Below the pieces are notes generated by a model. The model saw nothing but the letters and a program-made list of their open reading frames with translations. It searched no databases and was not told the origin of the DNA. The translations under genes and the position numbers were made by a program. This document shows positions 35,758 through 47,000 of a DNA stretch of 64,000 bases, piece after piece (the stretch's first letter is position 1; each line of letters starts with the position of its first letter). The stretch comes from Sporisorium sorghi. Taxonomy: Eukaryota > Basidiomycota > Ustilaginomycetes > Ustilaginales > Ustilaginaceae. The DNA is taken from contig JALCCG010000013.1 of NCBI GenBank assembly GCA_023212695.1, positions 1-64,000 on the forward strand, read 5' to 3'.

Positions 35758-36870
35758 TTAGCGAAGTTCTATCGGCACATATTTTTGATCGGTCAAACCT
35801 GTATACTCTGCACGCGGGCGGATAATACGGTTGCCTTCATACTGCTCAAGGATATGTGCAGTCCATCCGGATACGCGGCTGATGGCAAAAATCGGTGTGA
35901 ACAACTCCTGCTCGATGCCGAGCTGCGTATAAACCGATGCGGAATAGAAATCAACGTTCGGCTTCAGACCCTTCTGGTTTGTAACCGTCTCGTCGATCAG
36001 AACCGACATGTCATACAGCGTGGTATCCCCTTTCATTTCACCAAGCTCACGCGACATTTTTTGCAGATGCTTCGCGCGGGGATCGCCGTTTTTGTAAACA
36101 CGATGTCCAAAACCCATAATTTTCTCACGGTTGTCCAGCTTCTCCTGAATGTAAGCCTGTGCCCGATCAAGCGAACCGACTTCGTTCAGCATCTTCATAA
36201 CGGCTTCGTTCGCGCCGCCGTGCAGAGGACCTTTGAGTGCGCCGATGGCAGAAGTAACACCGGAATATATGTCAGACAGTGTTGCTACGGTTACACGGGC
36301 TGCAAACGTGGATGCGTTAAGCTCGTGATCCGCGTGCAGGACGAGCGCCTGATCCAGCGCCTTGATGGAAGTCTGATCAGGATCCTCGCCTCTCAGCATA
36401 TACAGGAAGTTCTCCGAAATGGAGACGCCGGCTTTGGGAGCTACCGGATCCTTGCCCTGACGCACACGAGCGATAGCAGCAATGATAGTCGGAAGCTGAG
36501 CTTGCAGTTTAACCGCTTTCTTCTCATTCGCTTCACGGCTCATATCATCGCCTTCTGCGTCGTACAGCGCAAGCGCGGATACAGCGGAACGAAGCGCAGC
36601 CATCGTATTGCCGTCCTTCGGATACAATCTGATCTGCTCAATAAGCTCATCCGGAATTGCAGCGTAGTCGCTCAAATCCTGCTGGAGCGCCTTGAGCTCC
36701 TCTGCGTTTGGAAGCTTTCCAAACCAGAGCAGATAGGCTACCTCTTCAAAACTTGCATGTTCTGCGAGATCGTCAATATCATATCCACGGTAGGTCAGAA
36801 CGCCATCGACGATCGAACTAATCGCGGAGGTGGTAGCTACAATGCCTTCCAAACCCTTGGTAGCTGTCAT
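35758..36870 (-). CDS. citZ: Citrate synthase
   Basis: Condenses acetyl-CoA and oxaloacetate; 370 residues, short Gram-positive type. Active-site His lies in LHADHELNAST and the second in GPLHGGAN; FGHRVYKNGDPRA carries the CoA/oxaloacetate residues. ATG 36870 has AAAGGAGAG upstream. The leader contains a cre-like palindrome. Confidence 0.95.
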   Translation of the reverse strand: MTATKGLEGIVATTSAISSIVDGVLTYRGYDIDDLAEHASFEEVAYLLWFGKLPNAEELKALQQDLSDYAAIPDELIEQIRLYPKDGNTMAALRSAVSALALYDAEGDDMSREANEKKAVKLQAQLPTIIAAIARVRQGKDPVAPKAGVSISENFLYMLRGEDPDQTSIKALDQALVLHADHELNASTFAARVTVATLSDIYSGVTSAIGALKGPLHGGANEAVMKMLNEVGSLDRAQAYIQEKLDNREKIMGFGHRVYKNGDPRAKHLQKMSRELGEMKGDTTLYDMSVLIDETVTNQKGLKPNVDFYSASVYTQLGIEQELFTPIFAISRVSGWTAHILEQYEGNRIIRPRAEYTGLTDQKYVPIELR

Positions 36871-37251
36871 GCATCATCTCTCCTTTGTGATCGGGATAAA
36901 CTGAACGGTTTTGACTTTCATGAAAACATTTTCATGAAGTCGGATGAAAAAGAAAAACACGCAAAAAAATTGCTATGGTCCTAGTCACAAAACCTTCTCA
37001 TATCATACTGGATTTTGTCTGATATGTGAACATAAGCGACGACATTCGCCGCATCAAAATGTTTTATCGACACCATAAACATTTTTTTGAAATCACTTAC
37101 AATTCCATTATACCTATGATATTTCTCATTGTCGAATCATGAAGATGGACGTTTTCGAACTCTTTATCCTTATATTGAAACTCCTCGCATAGGTATAGAA
37201 TGAGCCCATTCTGCTCGTCCCTGAAGTCAGCCGCAAAAGGAGTGTGATTCA
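36871..37251. other. Intergenic region between citZ and the broken AI-2E gene
   Basis: 381 bases without coding sequence. Apart from a cre-like palindrome close to citZ it holds AT-rich promoter-like DNA for the two divergent genes; I could not assign a convincing -35/-10 pair. Confidence 0.6.
36918..36937. promoter_or_regulatory. cre-like palindrome upstream of citZ
   Basis: TCATGAAAACATTTTCATGA is a 20-base palindrome with only the central two bases unpaired, and its core TGAAAACATTTTCA is one base off a symmetrical CcpA cre site. It lies 48 bases before citZ, a gene known to be under catabolite control in B. subtilis. Confidence 0.5.
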
Positions 37252-38369
37252 ATGGAACGATTGATGCTCAAACGCATCGGCCGTGGAGTGTGGGTGATGT
37301 CTTCCATCTTCGTGACTGCCTATTTGATATATGTACTGCTGCCGCTGCTCTACCCCTTCCTGCTGGCCTGGGTCATCGCCTATGCCATGAATCCGTGCGT
37401 CAACCTGCTCCAGCAGAGCATGAAGCTGCCGCGCTGGGTGGCTGTCTCATTGTCCCTGCTGCTGTATTTCGGTGCGGCTCTGCTGATTCTGACTGCAGCT
37501 GTTACGAGGCTGGTCAAGGAGCTGATCACCCTCTCCCAGTCCTTCAACCTGCATATCGACGCCTGGATGGACTGGCTTACCTCTTGGACGCAAAATGACA
37601 GCTTCCAGAATATTGTCAATGAGATCGGCCGCTTCTATCAGAACAACCCAAACTACCATGAAACCATCAATCAAAACGTGACCCGCACTACACAAACCAT
37701 CGGTACGGCCGTGACCGACCTGGTTACTGGTATTTTTAACGGAATTCTGCAAATTATTTATTACCTGCGAATTTAGGCACGATTTTCATCGTTGTCCTGC
37801 TCTCCACCTTCTTTCTCAGCAATAGCTGGGAGCGTCATAATCGGGCGCTGTTCCGCATGATTCCGGGCGTCATCCATAAACCCATGACCTATATCTTCTC
37901 GGACCTCAAAAAAGCGTTGTTCGGATTCGCCAAAGCCCAGCTGATCCTAATATCCATTACGGCCTTTATCGTCATGATCACGCTGTATGCACTCGGCGTC
38001 AATTCCGCCTTTGCCATCGGACTTCTGATAGGATTGGTGGATCTTCTCCCTTATCTTGGCGTCGGAATCGTCCTGATCCCCTGGTCGCTGTATGCCTTCA
38101 TGTCCGATGACCTGACCCTCGCCATCGGACTGACAGTGCTGTACAGCATCATCCTGATCGTCAGGCAGATCATGGAGCCCAAGGTGCTTGCCAGCAGCGT
38201 GGGATTAGACCCGCTGGCCGCCTTGTTCGGCATGTTTGTCGGACTGAAGCTGTTCGGCATTCTGGGTCTGATCATTGGTCCGGTTTCGCTTGTCATTGTG
38301 GATGCTTTCCGGCGGGCCCATGTATTCAAGGATCTCAGGAATTACATTATCGGGGGCAGGGTGAGGTAA
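37252..38369 (+). pseudogene. AI-2E-family transporter (YtvI-like), split by one frameshift
   Basis: The first part (37252-37776, 174 codons) has the N-terminal hydrophobic hairpin and amphipathic region of the family, and ends prematurely at a TAG after YYLRI. Shifting the frame by one base near 37768 restores a continuous protein through 38369, with KPMTYIFSDLKKALFGFAKAQ, LIGLVDLLPYLGVG and IMEPKVLASSVGLDPLAALF, all family hallmarks. The combined length (~370 codons) is normal. It has a good start (AAAGGAGTG before ATG 37252). It is either a recent inactivation or a base-call error. Confidence 0.85.
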
Positions 38370-38452
38370 CTGACCCTAACTTCTCCATGGAGGAGAGATG
38401 TAATTTACAGGCCGCTGAGCTCCAAGTAAGTGCAGTGTGCTCCATATAAATA

Positions 38453-38475
38453 GACCGGCCCCTGATGGGCCGGTC
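38453..38475. terminator. Hairpin between converging genes
   Basis: A perfect 9-bp GC-rich stem (38453-38461 with 38467-38475) and 5-base loop between the AI-2E-like gene (+) and fxsA (-). Confidence 0.75.
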
Positions 38476-38501
38476 ATATATGGGGGAATCCTTTTTTGGA
38501 T

Positions 38502-38894
38502 TTATCTGCGAAAAATCGTAATCTTGCCGTTCTTCATATTTTTCTTCATCCACTTCAGCAGCAAAATTCGGTACAACGGACGGGTCAGTGGAAATACCAG
38601 CGTAAATCCGATAATGTCAGTGACAAAGCCCGGCAGAATAAGAAGTACTCCACCTGCAAATATACATAAGCCATCCGCCATGGAAACACCGGGAACCATA
38701 CCTGAATTCATTCTCTGTTTGGCATCTTCCATCGCTTTGCGGCCTTCAAACCTCATCATGGCAACGCCGACGGCAGAGGTCAGCAATGTCAGAAGAAATG
38801 TATTCATACCGCCCACGCGATCCGCAACGAATTGGAAACCAAATATTTCAATGACAGGCACGAAGATGAATGCTGCCAGCAACCATTTGAACAT
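38502..38894 (-). CDS. fxsA: FxsA-family membrane protein
   Basis: Cytoplasmic-membrane protein of 130 residues. Family features are the EIFGFQFVADRVGG start, GRKAMEDAKQRM loop, and the GVLLILPGFVTDIIGF segment before the basic C-terminus; three to four hydrophobic segments are present. The E. coli relative relieves phage F exclusion; the native role is unknown. It sits 4 bases after the thioesterase gene in a Bacillales-conserved neighbourhood with pyk. Confidence 0.9.
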   Translation of the reverse strand: MFKWLLAAFIFVPVIEIFGFQFVADRVGGMNTFLLTLLTSAVGVAMMRFEGRKAMEDAKQRMNSGMVPGVSMADGLCIFAGGVLLILPGFVTDIIGFTLVFPLTRPLYRILLLKWMKKNMKNGKITIFRR

Positions 38895-38898
38895 GAAG

Positions 38899-39417
38899 CT
38901 ACTCCTTCCTCCCCAAGAGGGTGTCCTTCAATGCATCATACAGCTTTGGAGCGCATTTATCCAGTCGAGCCGGCTTCCACTCACGGTTCAGCCATACATG
39001 ACGGGTAGCCCCTGCGGTTAACAATGCACCGGGAAGTCCGGATTCCGGGAACATCATACTGGCATCCAAATCAGCCAGCTCCTGCCCACTCAGTAGACGA
39101 ACCTCATACTCATAGTGTATTCGAAGCGGAGAGAAAGCAGTCATTCGAGTGAATACCGTAACCAAATCATCATATCGGGCTGGCTGGCGGTACTTGATGT
39201 CAAGGTCAACCACCGGGAGCAATACGCCTTCCTCTTCCATTCCGCGATAAGAAAATCCCAATTCACGAATCATTTCGGTTCGACCCATCTCAAACCAGTT
39301 TAAGTAGTTAGCATGATATACCACGCCCATCTGATCACTTTCCTGATAACGCACCCGAAAGGATGTCCAGTACCAGCGGCTGGGTCTCCATTCGTCTTTG
39401 CTAGGCAATGTCATCAC
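38899..39417 (-). CDS. Hotdog-fold acyl-CoA thioesterase (YbgC-like)
   Basis: Thioesterase of 172 residues. The hotdog signature RYQESDQMGVVYHANYLNWFE (about residues 22-42) holds the catalytic Asp and the active-site helix, followed by RYDDLVTVFTR. It probably hydrolyses short or medium acyl-CoA esters; substrate not known. The start is GTG 39417 or the adjacent ATG 39414; the ribosome site AAGGGG lies just upstream. Co-directional with fxsA, tightly spaced. Confidence 0.85.
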   Translation of the reverse strand: MMTLPSKDEWRPSRWYWTSFRVRYQESDQMGVVYHANYLNWFEMGRTEMIRELGFSYRGMEEEGVLLPVVDLDIKYRQPARYDDLVTVFTRMTAFSPLRIHYEYEVRLLSGQELADLDASMMFPESGLPGALLTAGATRHVWLNREWKPARLDKCAPKLYDALKDTLLGRKE

Positions 39418-39430
39418 CCCTTATCTATGC

Positions 39431-39468
39431 AAAAAGCAATGGTCGATAGAGTTCATCGTCCATTGCTT
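39431..39468 (-). terminator. Terminator after pyk
   Basis: A 14-base stem with one mismatch (39434-39447 with 39455-39468); the A-run on its left is a T-run on the minus strand. Confidence 0.8.
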
Positions 39469-39512
39469 GTATGCGGCTATATTCAGAATCTCGCGATTCC
39501 TGTTAATCGAAA

Positions 39513-40940
39513 TTACTTCTGCGCAGGGATTTGATCCACTTTCAGCAGGTTGGTAGAACCGGAACGGCCAAGCGGCACACCTGCTGTAATGACAACAAGA
39601 TCGCCTTCTTTAACAAGTCCGGACTTCACGCCGCCTTGCAGAGCATAATCAAACATCTCGTCTGTAGAAGAAGCCTGTTCGCCTTTAACCGGCGTCACGC
39701 CCCAAGTCAGTGCCAAACGTCTCATCGTTCTGTCTTGAGTCGTTACAGCGACGATAGGAGCCTCTGGACGGTATTTGGATACCATGCGAGCCGTTTGACC
39801 GGACTCCGTGGACGAAATGATCGCTTTTGCATTCAAATCGAGTGCGGAGATCGCTACCGATTGGCTGATCGCTTCTGTAACGCTGGTATCCTGCGCGATG
39901 CGCTGTTTCAAGAACATTTCACGATAATTCAGTGCAGACTCCGCTTTTTCCGCAATACGGGACATAGTCAACACGGACTCCACCGGGTATTTACCTGCAG
40001 CCGTTTCGCCGGACAGCATGATGGCATCTGTACCGTCAAAAATCGCATTCGCCACGTCACTTGCTTCCGCACGGGTAGGACGAGGGTTGCGCTGCATGGA
40101 ATCCAGCATTTGCGTAGCCGTGATAACAGGTTTGCCTGCCAGGTTACATTTTTCGATCATGCGTTTTTGAACCAATGGAACTTCCTCTGCAGGAATCTCA
40201 ACGCCCAGATCACCGCGGGCAACCATCAAACCGTCGGATACTTCAAGGATTTCGTCAAGGTTATCAACGCCTTGTTGATTCTCGATTTTGGAGATAATTT
40301 GGATGTGCTCTCCGTTGTGTCTTTTCAGCAATTCGCGGATTTCAAGCACGTCACTTGCTTTACGAACGAAGGAAGCAGCAATAAAATCGATGCCCTGTTC
40401 GATCCCGAAAATGATATCGTTGGCGTCTTTTTCCGTAATTCCTGGGAGGGAAATTGCAACTCCCGGTACGTTAACACCTTTTTTGCTCTTGATGGTTCCG
40501 CCATTAACGATGCGGCATCTGATTTCCGTGCCTTCAATCTCCACTACGGTCAGACCGATCAGACCATCATCGATCAAAATCGTCGATCCGACTTGAACGT
40601 CCTGCGGCAACTCTTTGTAAGTAATGGACAAACGATTCTTATCACCAAGGATTTCCTCGGTAGTAAGGGTGATATATTCATCTTGTACAAGCTCAATCGG
40701 TTCCACTTCAAGTTTACCTGTACGGATTTCCGGTCCTTTGGTATCAAGCAGGATCGCTACCGTTTTGTTCAACTCTTCGCAAGCTTGGCGGATATTTTTA
40801 ATCCGGTTGCCATGCTCCTCGAAGTCGCCGTGAGAGAAGTTCAGACGAGCCACGTTCATGCCAGCCATAATGAGCTTCTTGGTGTTTTCCAACGATTCAC
40901 TGGAAGGACCGATGGTACATACAATTTTTGTTTTGCGCAT
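39513..40940 (-). CDS. pyk: Pyruvate kinase (short form)
   Basis: Last step of glycolysis: phosphoenolpyruvate + ADP to pyruvate + ATP. It is 475 residues with [11 protein letters not shown], the active-site Lys region [27 protein letters not shown] and TATQMLDSM. It ends right after the C-terminal regulatory domain ([11 protein letters not shown]) and lacks the ~110-residue PEP-utilising extension of the B. subtilis and Geobacillus enzymes. The upstream gap to accA is 120 bases. Confidence 0.96.
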   Translation of the reverse strand: MRKTKIVCTIGPSSESLENTKKLIMAGMNVARLNFSHGDFEEHGNRIKNIRQACEELNKTVAILLDTKGPEIRTGKLEVEPIELVQDEYITLTTEEILGDKNRLSITYKELPQDVQVGSTILIDDGLIGLTVVEIEGTEIRCRIVNGGTIKSKKGVNVPGVAISLPGITEKDANDIIFGIEQGIDFIAASFVRKASDVLEIRELLKRHNGEHIQIISKIENQQGVDNLDEILEVSDGLMVARGDLGVEIPAEEVPLVQKRMIEKCNLAGKPVITATQMLDSMQRNPRPTRAEASDVANAIFDGTDAIMLSGETAAGKYPVESVLTMSRIAEKAESALNYREMFLKQRIAQDTSVTEAISQSVAISALDLNAKAIISSTESGQTARMVSKYRPEAPIVAVTTQDRTMRRLALTWGVTPVKGEQASSTDEMFDYALQGGVKSGLVKEGDLVVITAGVPLGRSGSTNLLKVDQIPAQK

Positions 40941-41060
40941 TTTGGGTTTCCTCCGTTTATTAAAGGGTTCTCTATATCTCTTTTTCCAACAACTAAATCT
41001 ACTACAAAAAGTCTCATTTGTATAGGAACTTTGTCATATCGTCACATACTCATCAGACTT

Positions 41061-42053
41061 TTACAGTATAATGTCTTCCTGTTCCGTCTTTTCGGCCTTC
41101 GCAAAGTCAAATTCGCCGATCTTGCGGAATTTGCGGTAACGGTCTTCCTTAAGCTCACAGGCGTCCATCACCGACAGCTCCTTCAGCTGGCTGATGAGGG
41201 CGCTTTGGATCGCGGCAGCCGTCTCCTCATAGTTCCGGTGGGCACCGCCCTTAGGCTCCGGAATGATCTCCTCAATGACTTCCATTTCGAGCAGATCCTT
41301 CGCGGTAATCTTCATCGCTTCCGCAGCCTGATCTGCCTTGGACGCATCCTTCCACAGAATGGATGCGGCACCATTAGGGGATATCGCGGAATAAATCGCG
41401 TGCTCAAGCATCAGCACACGGTTGCCTACGGCCATCGCAAGAGCACCGCCGCTTCCACCTTCGCCGATGACCACACAAACAACAGGCACTCCAAGAGACG
41501 ACATTTCCCGTAAATTACGGGCAATCGCCTCGGACTGACCTCTTTCTTCAGCTGTATTACCCGGATATGCGCCTTTTGTATCAATGAAGGTGATGATCGG
41601 ACGCTTGAATTTGTTTGCCTGCTGCATAAGTCGCAGGGCTTTGCGGAAGCCTTCCGGATGCGGACTTCCGAAGAAACGGGCGATATTGTCCTTCGTATCT
41701 TTGCCGCGCTGCTGACCAACCACCGTAACGGGAATGCCGTCAAGTTTGGCCAATCCGCCGACGATTGCGAGATCGTCCCCATAGAGTCGATCCCCATGCA
41801 GCTCGATAAAATCGGTGAAGACCAATTGAATCAGATCAAGCGATGTCGGACGTTGCTGGTGACGGGCCAGATGCATTTTTTGGGAAGGTGAAATCGAAGT
41901 GTAAATTTCTTCCTCCAATCGGCTATATCGTTCTTCGAGGCGGGCGATTTCATCCGTGAAATCGATCCCTTTTTCCTGTCCGAATTGTTTCAGTTCTTCA
42001 ATCTTCTTGCGCATTTCTGCAAGAGGCATTTCAAAAGGCAATTCGCCTGACAT
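41061..42053 (-). CDS. accA: Acetyl-CoA carboxylase, carboxyltransferase alpha subunit
   Basis: With AccD it transfers carboxyl from biotin to acetyl-CoA to form malonyl-CoA for fatty-acid synthesis. It is 330 residues with the crotonase-like core: [31 protein letters not shown], and [12 protein letters not shown]. It starts on the last base of accD's stop (TAATG, 1-base overlap), ensuring coupled synthesis. Confidence 0.96.
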   Translation of the reverse strand: MSGELPFEMPLAEMRKKIEELKQFGQEKGIDFTDEIARLEERYSRLEEEIYTSISPSQKMHLARHQQRPTSLDLIQLVFTDFIELHGDRLYGDDLAIVGGLAKLDGIPVTVVGQQRGKDTKDNIARFFGSPHPEGFRKALRLMQQANKFKRPIITFIDTKGAYPGNTAEERGQSEAIARNLREMSSLGVPVVCVVIGEGGSGGALAMAVGNRVLMLEHAIYSAISPNGAASILWKDASKADQAAEAMKITAKDLLEMEVIEEIIPEPKGGAHRNYEETAAAIQSALISQLKELSVMDACELKEDRYRKFRKIGEFDFAKAEKTEQEDIIL

Positions 42054-42946
42054 TAGAATCCCCCTTTCACGGAATGCATCTCCAGCAGCTTGCCAAGCAT
42101 GGAGCGCATATCTTTCCGATGAATAACCATGTCAAGCTGACCATGTGCCAGATTAAATTCCGCTGTCTGGAAGTCGTCCGGCAGCTTCTGGCGAATGGTC
42201 TGTTCAATAACGATACGGCCCGCAAAACCGAATACGGCACCCGGTTCGGCAATGTTAATATCGCCGAGGGTTGCGAAGCTGGCGGATACGCCGCCGGTCG
42301 TCGGATCCGTAATTACTGAAATGTACAGCCCGCCCAGTTCATTGAATCTGGATAGGGCTGCGCTTGTTTTGGCCATCTGCATCAAACTTAGAATACTTTC
42401 TTGCATCCGGGCACCGCCGGAGGTAGAGAAAATAATAAGCGGCAAACGCTTGTCCGTTGCAAACTCAATGGCGCGCGTAATTTTCTCCCCTACGACGGAG
42501 CCCATGCTTCCCGTGAAGAAATCAAAGCTCATCACAGCCACAACAACGGGCTGGCCCAGGATGGAGCCGTGACCGGTAATAACCGCATCATGAAGTCCGG
42601 ACTTCATCTTCTGCTGCTCCAGCTTGGCTGCATATCCAGGAAACTGCAGCGGATCCACCGAGATCATATCGGCATCAAATTCTTCGAAGCCTGTCTCATC
42701 CAATGTCATGCTAATCCGTTCTATCGCATTCAGACGCATGTGATGTCCGCATTCCTGACAGACCTTCAGATTCTTCTCAAGCTCTTTGCTGTATTGAATG
42801 GTGCCGCATTTGGCACACTTATTCATCAGACCTTCTGGAATTTCCCGTTTCGGGCGTTCGCCTTCCTGAGGCTGCCCCGCTGTCCCAAGTCGTTCCGATG
42901 GGATCGTTGCGTATTTCCTTTTTTTCTGAAACAAGTCTTTAAACAC
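42053..42946 (-). CDS. accD: Acetyl-CoA carboxylase, carboxyltransferase beta subunit
   Basis: Partner of AccA, 297 residues from GTG 42946 (GGAGAGG 10 bases upstream; an ATG at 42994 has no site and adds an odd N-terminus). The N-terminal zinc ribbon has CAKC and CQEC, then the carboxyltransferase core with [14 protein letters not shown] and SGGARMQE. Confidence 0.95.
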   Translation of the reverse strand: MFKDLFQKKRKYATIPSERLGTAGQPQEGERPKREIPEGLMNKCAKCGTIQYSKELEKNLKVCQECGHHMRLNAIERISMTLDETGFEEFDADMISVDPLQFPGYAAKLEQQKMKSGLHDAVITGHGSILGQPVVVAVMSFDFFTGSMGSVVGEKITRAIEFATDKRLPLIIFSTSGGARMQESILSLMQMAKTSAALSRFNELGGLYISVITDPTTGGVSASFATLGDINIAEPGAVFGFAGRIVIEQTIRQKLPDDFQTAEFNLAHGQLDMVIHRKDMRSMLGKLLEMHSVKGGF

Positions 42947-43038
42947 AACTACACCTCTCCAGCCGTAAATTTGAATGGCCGCCGCAAATAGCACTTCGCC
43001 GATCCGTACACTTGCTTCGCTATGTAACCCAGGTGAAA

Positions 43039-43227
43039 CTAGGGGTGCAATATCGAATTCAACACTTCCTGTACTTCCTCAAGCTCTCCGGAGGGTACCA
43101 AAATCTCAAACTGCTGTTTGGAAAGATTCACAGGACGGCTTTGAACCAAAAAACCTTCTTCCGTTAGCCTGGTCTTGATCATTTCCGCCACCTTTGCAGT
43201 TGGCGCAATATAGATTACCGTCCACAT
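43039..43227 (-). CDS. Small DUF2007-like protein
   Basis: A 62-residue protein, ferredoxin-like alpha/beta pattern: [20 protein letters not shown], then [10 protein letters not shown] and a final helix [10 protein letters not shown]. It resembles putative signal-transducing (DUF2007-type) domains. A conserved position between dnaE and accDA in Bacillales supports a real gene. Function unknown; it heads the accDA unit and a sigma-A-like promoter lies 60 bases upstream. Confidence 0.65.
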   Translation of the reverse strand: MWTVIYIAPTAKVAEMIKTRLTEEGFLVQSRPVNLSKQQFEILVPSGELEEVQEVLNSILHP

Positions 43228-43286
43228 GCCTTTCAGATCCCCCTAATCTCGTCCCACAGGCATATCCTGAGCCGATATAATGGATA

Positions 43287-43315
43287 ATGATAACATACTT
43301 CAGTTTTTACCTCAA
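43287..43315 (-). promoter_or_regulatory. Sigma-A-like promoter for the accDA unit
   Basis: On the minus strand TTGAGG (43315-43310), 17 bases, TATCAT (43292-43287): a good vegetative promoter 60 bases before the small gene that leads into accD and accA. Confidence 0.5.
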
Positions 43316-43382
43316 CAAAGAGAGCAGGGGGCTGAAAGCCAAATTTGTACCCTTATGCATCATTCGACAGCACTCGCGATAA

Positions 43383-43877
43383 TCAGTCAGAACCCGCAGA
43401 GTAGAGGGCCGCATCGGGATTTCGATGCGCGATCCGCGAAGAAGCGGCAGCGGCAATACCTGCAACGAGATCGTCCAAAAACACATGGATCCCGTCGGAT
43501 TTATCATTCAACGTCTCAATCACACCCATTTTTTCCTTGTCCAAATAACCGAAACTGGTCAGTCCGATCATGCCATAAATGCTTGTGACACCAAGCGCCA
43601 TGGTCTCATCCACACCGTAGAGCGGTTCATCTTGTTCCATAATCGACTGCAAGGGCTCCGGCAGCAGCTTCTTCTCTGCCAGCTCGTCAAGCGCAATGCC
43701 CGTAAACAGCGTATACTGCACTTCCCGCTTGCCAAGTACGGCTCGAACGCTTTCCTCACACTGGTCGATCGTTAATTTCGGATGATATCGCTTCTGAAGC
43801 TGAAACACAATATCCGCGATGGAGCTTACGCTGACTCCCCTACGGCTGAGCATGCTCTCTGCCAAATCAATTGACAT
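43383..43877 (-). CDS. YutG/PgpA-like protein
   Basis: A 164-residue protein of the phosphatidylglycerophosphatase-A-like (LtrC/YutG) superfamily. Typical features are the N-terminal helix pair with RRGVSVSSIADIVFQLQ, ELAEKKLLPEPLQ, the GVDETMALGVTSIYG segment and the ending FLDDLVAGIAAA. Phosphatase activity is inferred from the family. ATG 43877 has a GGGGGG site 7 bases upstream; the longer in-frame start at 43961 does not. Confidence 0.8.
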   Translation of the reverse strand: MSIDLAESMLSRRGVSVSSIADIVFQLQKRYHPKLTIDQCEESVRAVLGKREVQYTLFTGIALDELAEKKLLPEPLQSIMEQDEPLYGVDETMALGVTSIYGMIGLTSFGYLDKEKMGVIETLNDKSDGIHVFLDDLVAGIAAAASSRIAHRNPDAALYSAGSD

Positions 43878-44022
43878 CACAAATCCCCCCCGCGTCTCTG
43901 GCCGAATCCCCACTGGATTAAATGTCGTGGAGAGCCTGTTGGGCTGGCGATACTCGGCCAATGTTTCCTGTAGTGTCCTAATTGTATGCGGGAGGGATTA
44001 GAAACGTTCTTAAATTTTGATA

Positions 44023-47000
44023 TCATTTTACCTTGACGGTGTCTTGTCCCAGCATGCCCTCCATTTCAGCAAAAAGCTCCTTCGAGGGCTTAATCCGGTA
44101 GGCATCGCTAAGTGCAAGGACCTTTTGGCTCCGCTCGTAAAATAACACCGTTGCGACAGGTCCCGGGTGCCGCTGCAGCAGCTCTTTCAGCTTCACCAGC
44201 AATTCTGATTGCTCGGCATCGGCTGTTATTTTCACAAACACGCGCTGCTCAGCCTTAGGATTCGCTGTGTCTGTACGAGAATCCTTCTCGGACGCATGGC
44301 GGTTGTTTACGGCTTCGTTTCCAGACGGGGTCGTCTCACCGCCATTCATGGTGTTCACCGGGGTCGCGGCCGGCTCTGCCGATGGCACTGCGGTGGAAAC
44401 CGGCTGTGCTCCTGACGGACCCGGACCCGATCTTCCAGCCCCGCCGCTGCCTGATCCTGGTCCCCCGGCTTTGCCCCTGCCGCCGCCTGCTGCTCCACGG
44501 ACCTTGCTCCGCTGGACCAGTTGACGCAGCGTCTGCGCTTCAAGCGGCGCCACTTCTTCGGCCAGCAGCTTGAAGCCTTCATCCTGCAGCTGTACCTTGG
44601 CCCGTATGGCGAGCAGGGCGCCTTTTTCAATCAGATGCGCGCTTCGTTTCCATACTTCAGGAAAGAGCACAACCTCGCAGCGCTCGATTTGGTCCTCGCA
44701 TTCCATGAAGGCCATCGCTTTGCCCTGTTTGGTCGTAATCGTCTTCAGCGTAACCACCATACCGGCCACGGCAGCCATCGATTCGTCTGCCGCTTCATGA
44801 AGGTCCATTAGCCGGTCGGCCCCCGACTCCGTCAGTGTATCTTCATATCCATCCAGCGGGTGGCCGGACAGATACATACCCAGAAGCTCACGCTCGAATT
44901 CGAGCTGCTGACCTGCCGTATAAGGCGGGATGTCAGGATATTCAATGTCCCAATTGGTTGCTTCAACAAAGTCAAACAGCTGAATTTGCAGGTCGTCCCG
45001 CTCTTTACGCCACTTCACAGCTGCCTCCACCGTCTCATCCAGCATGGCCACCAGTTGGGAGCGGTGACCCGGCAAGGAATCGAAGGCCCCGGCCTGGATG
45101 AGTGACTCGATCACGCGCTTGTTGCATACGCGGAGGTCTACGCGGCGGCAAAAATCGAGCAGACTTTCAAATGGCTTCTCGCGGCGTATCTCCACGATAT
45201 TCTCAACCGCCTGGGTGCCCACGTTCTTGATGGCTGCAAGCCCAAAGCGAATGCCGCCTTCGGTGAAATGATGGCTCCCTTCATCCAGGCTGCCGGATTC
45301 AGACTGGCTTACGACCGGCGTAAAATATGTCCCGCTTTCATTGACATCGGGCGGCATCACTTCAATATCGATGCGGCGAGCCTCCAGCACGTATTCTGCA
45401 ACCTTCCGGTGACTCCCCATAACGGCGGTCAGCATGGAAGCCATGAATGGAACCGGATAATGTGCCTTCAGATAAGCCGTCTGGAAAGCGAGCACGCCGT
45501 AGGCGGCAGCATGCGCACGCGGAAATCCATAGTTCGCAAACCGCACAATCATATCGTACACGCGGTTAGCTTCATCCTCGCTATAGCCAAGCTTGAGGCT
45601 GCCCGAAACGAAGTGGCTGCGCTCCCGGTCCAGCACCTCGCGCTTTTTCTTCGATACCGCTCGGCGAAGCAGATCCGCCTCCCCGAGAGAGAAGCCCGCC
45701 ATCGTCGAGGCAATCTGCATGATCTGCTCTTGATAGACAATGATCCCATAAGTATCGCCAAGTATTGGAATTAGATCCTCATGAGGGTACTCAGGATCTA
45801 TCTGGCCGTGCTTAACCTGGATAAACCTCGGTATAAATTCCATCGGACCTGGTCGATACAAGGCGACCACGGATACGATATCCTCAAACGCCGAAGGCTT
45901 CAGATCTTTCAGCACCCGCCTTACACCTGCGGACTCAAGCTGAAATACGCCCGTGGTTTCGCCGCGCCCCAGCATTTCGTACGTGTTGCCATCGTTATCC
46001 GGTATCTGTTCGAAATCAAGCGCCCCGCCGGTCAATTCTTGAATCCATTTCAGCGTCCGCTCGATGATGGACAGCGTCCGCAGACCCAGAAAATCCATCT
46101 TAAGAAGGCCCACGCTCTCCAAATTCTCCATGGAATACTGCGTCAGCGCTGTCTTCTCGCTGCCTTCCTGCAGCGGCACCGCATCCGTCAGCGGATCGCG
46201 TGAAATAACGATACCCGCGGCATGCGTCGAAGCATGCCGCGGCATACCTTCCACTTTCATCGCCATGTCGATCAGCTCGCGCACCTTCGGTCTTGTTTCG
46301 TACTGCTCCTTCAGCTGCGGGCTTTGCTCCATCGCTTTGGCAATACTGATGCCAAGATGGTTAGGAATCAGCTTGGCCGCTTTGTCCACATCCCCGAACG
46401 GCACATTCAGCGCACGGCCGACATCGCGTACAGCCGCCCTTGCCGCCATCGTACCGAACGTGATGATCTGGGCGACATGCTCCTTCCCATACTTATCCAC
46501 CACGTAATCGATAACCTCATCCCGGCGCTCGTCACTGAAGTCGATATCAATATCGGGCATCGTAATCCGCTCCGGGTTCAGGAAGCGTTCAAACAACAAT
46601 TTATATTTCATCGGATCAACATTTGTAATCTGAAGGGTGTAAGCGACCAAGCTTCCCGCCGACGAGCCCCTGCCGGGCCCAACTGCGATGCCCTGTCTGT
46701 GGGCGTAAGCAATAAAGTCCCATACGATCAGAAAATAGTCGCTGAAGCCCATATTCTCGATGACGCCGAGCTCATAATTCAGACGCTGCTCCAGCTCACT
46801 CCGAAGTGCCTCATCCTGCCACCGTTCTGTAATCCCGTAGCGTTCCTGCAGTCCGTTCAGGCAAAGCTCGCGCAGATATTCCGCAGCATTCTTTCCCTCG
46901 GGGAGAGAGCTGTACTCCGGCAAAATCGATTTGCCGAATTCGAGCTCCAGATTGCATTGGTCCGCAATCTTGGCTGTATTCTGTATCGCTTCCGGCACAT

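Noticed and set aside
33357..36984. Very long plus-strand open frames opposite mdh, icd and citZ (up to 430 codons)
   Set aside because: They are antisense shadows of well-conserved enzymes; translations have skewed composition and no family motifs.
39531..41513. A 660-codon plus-strand frame opposite pyk
   Set aside because: Shadow of biased minus-strand codon use in pyk and accA; no recognisable domains.
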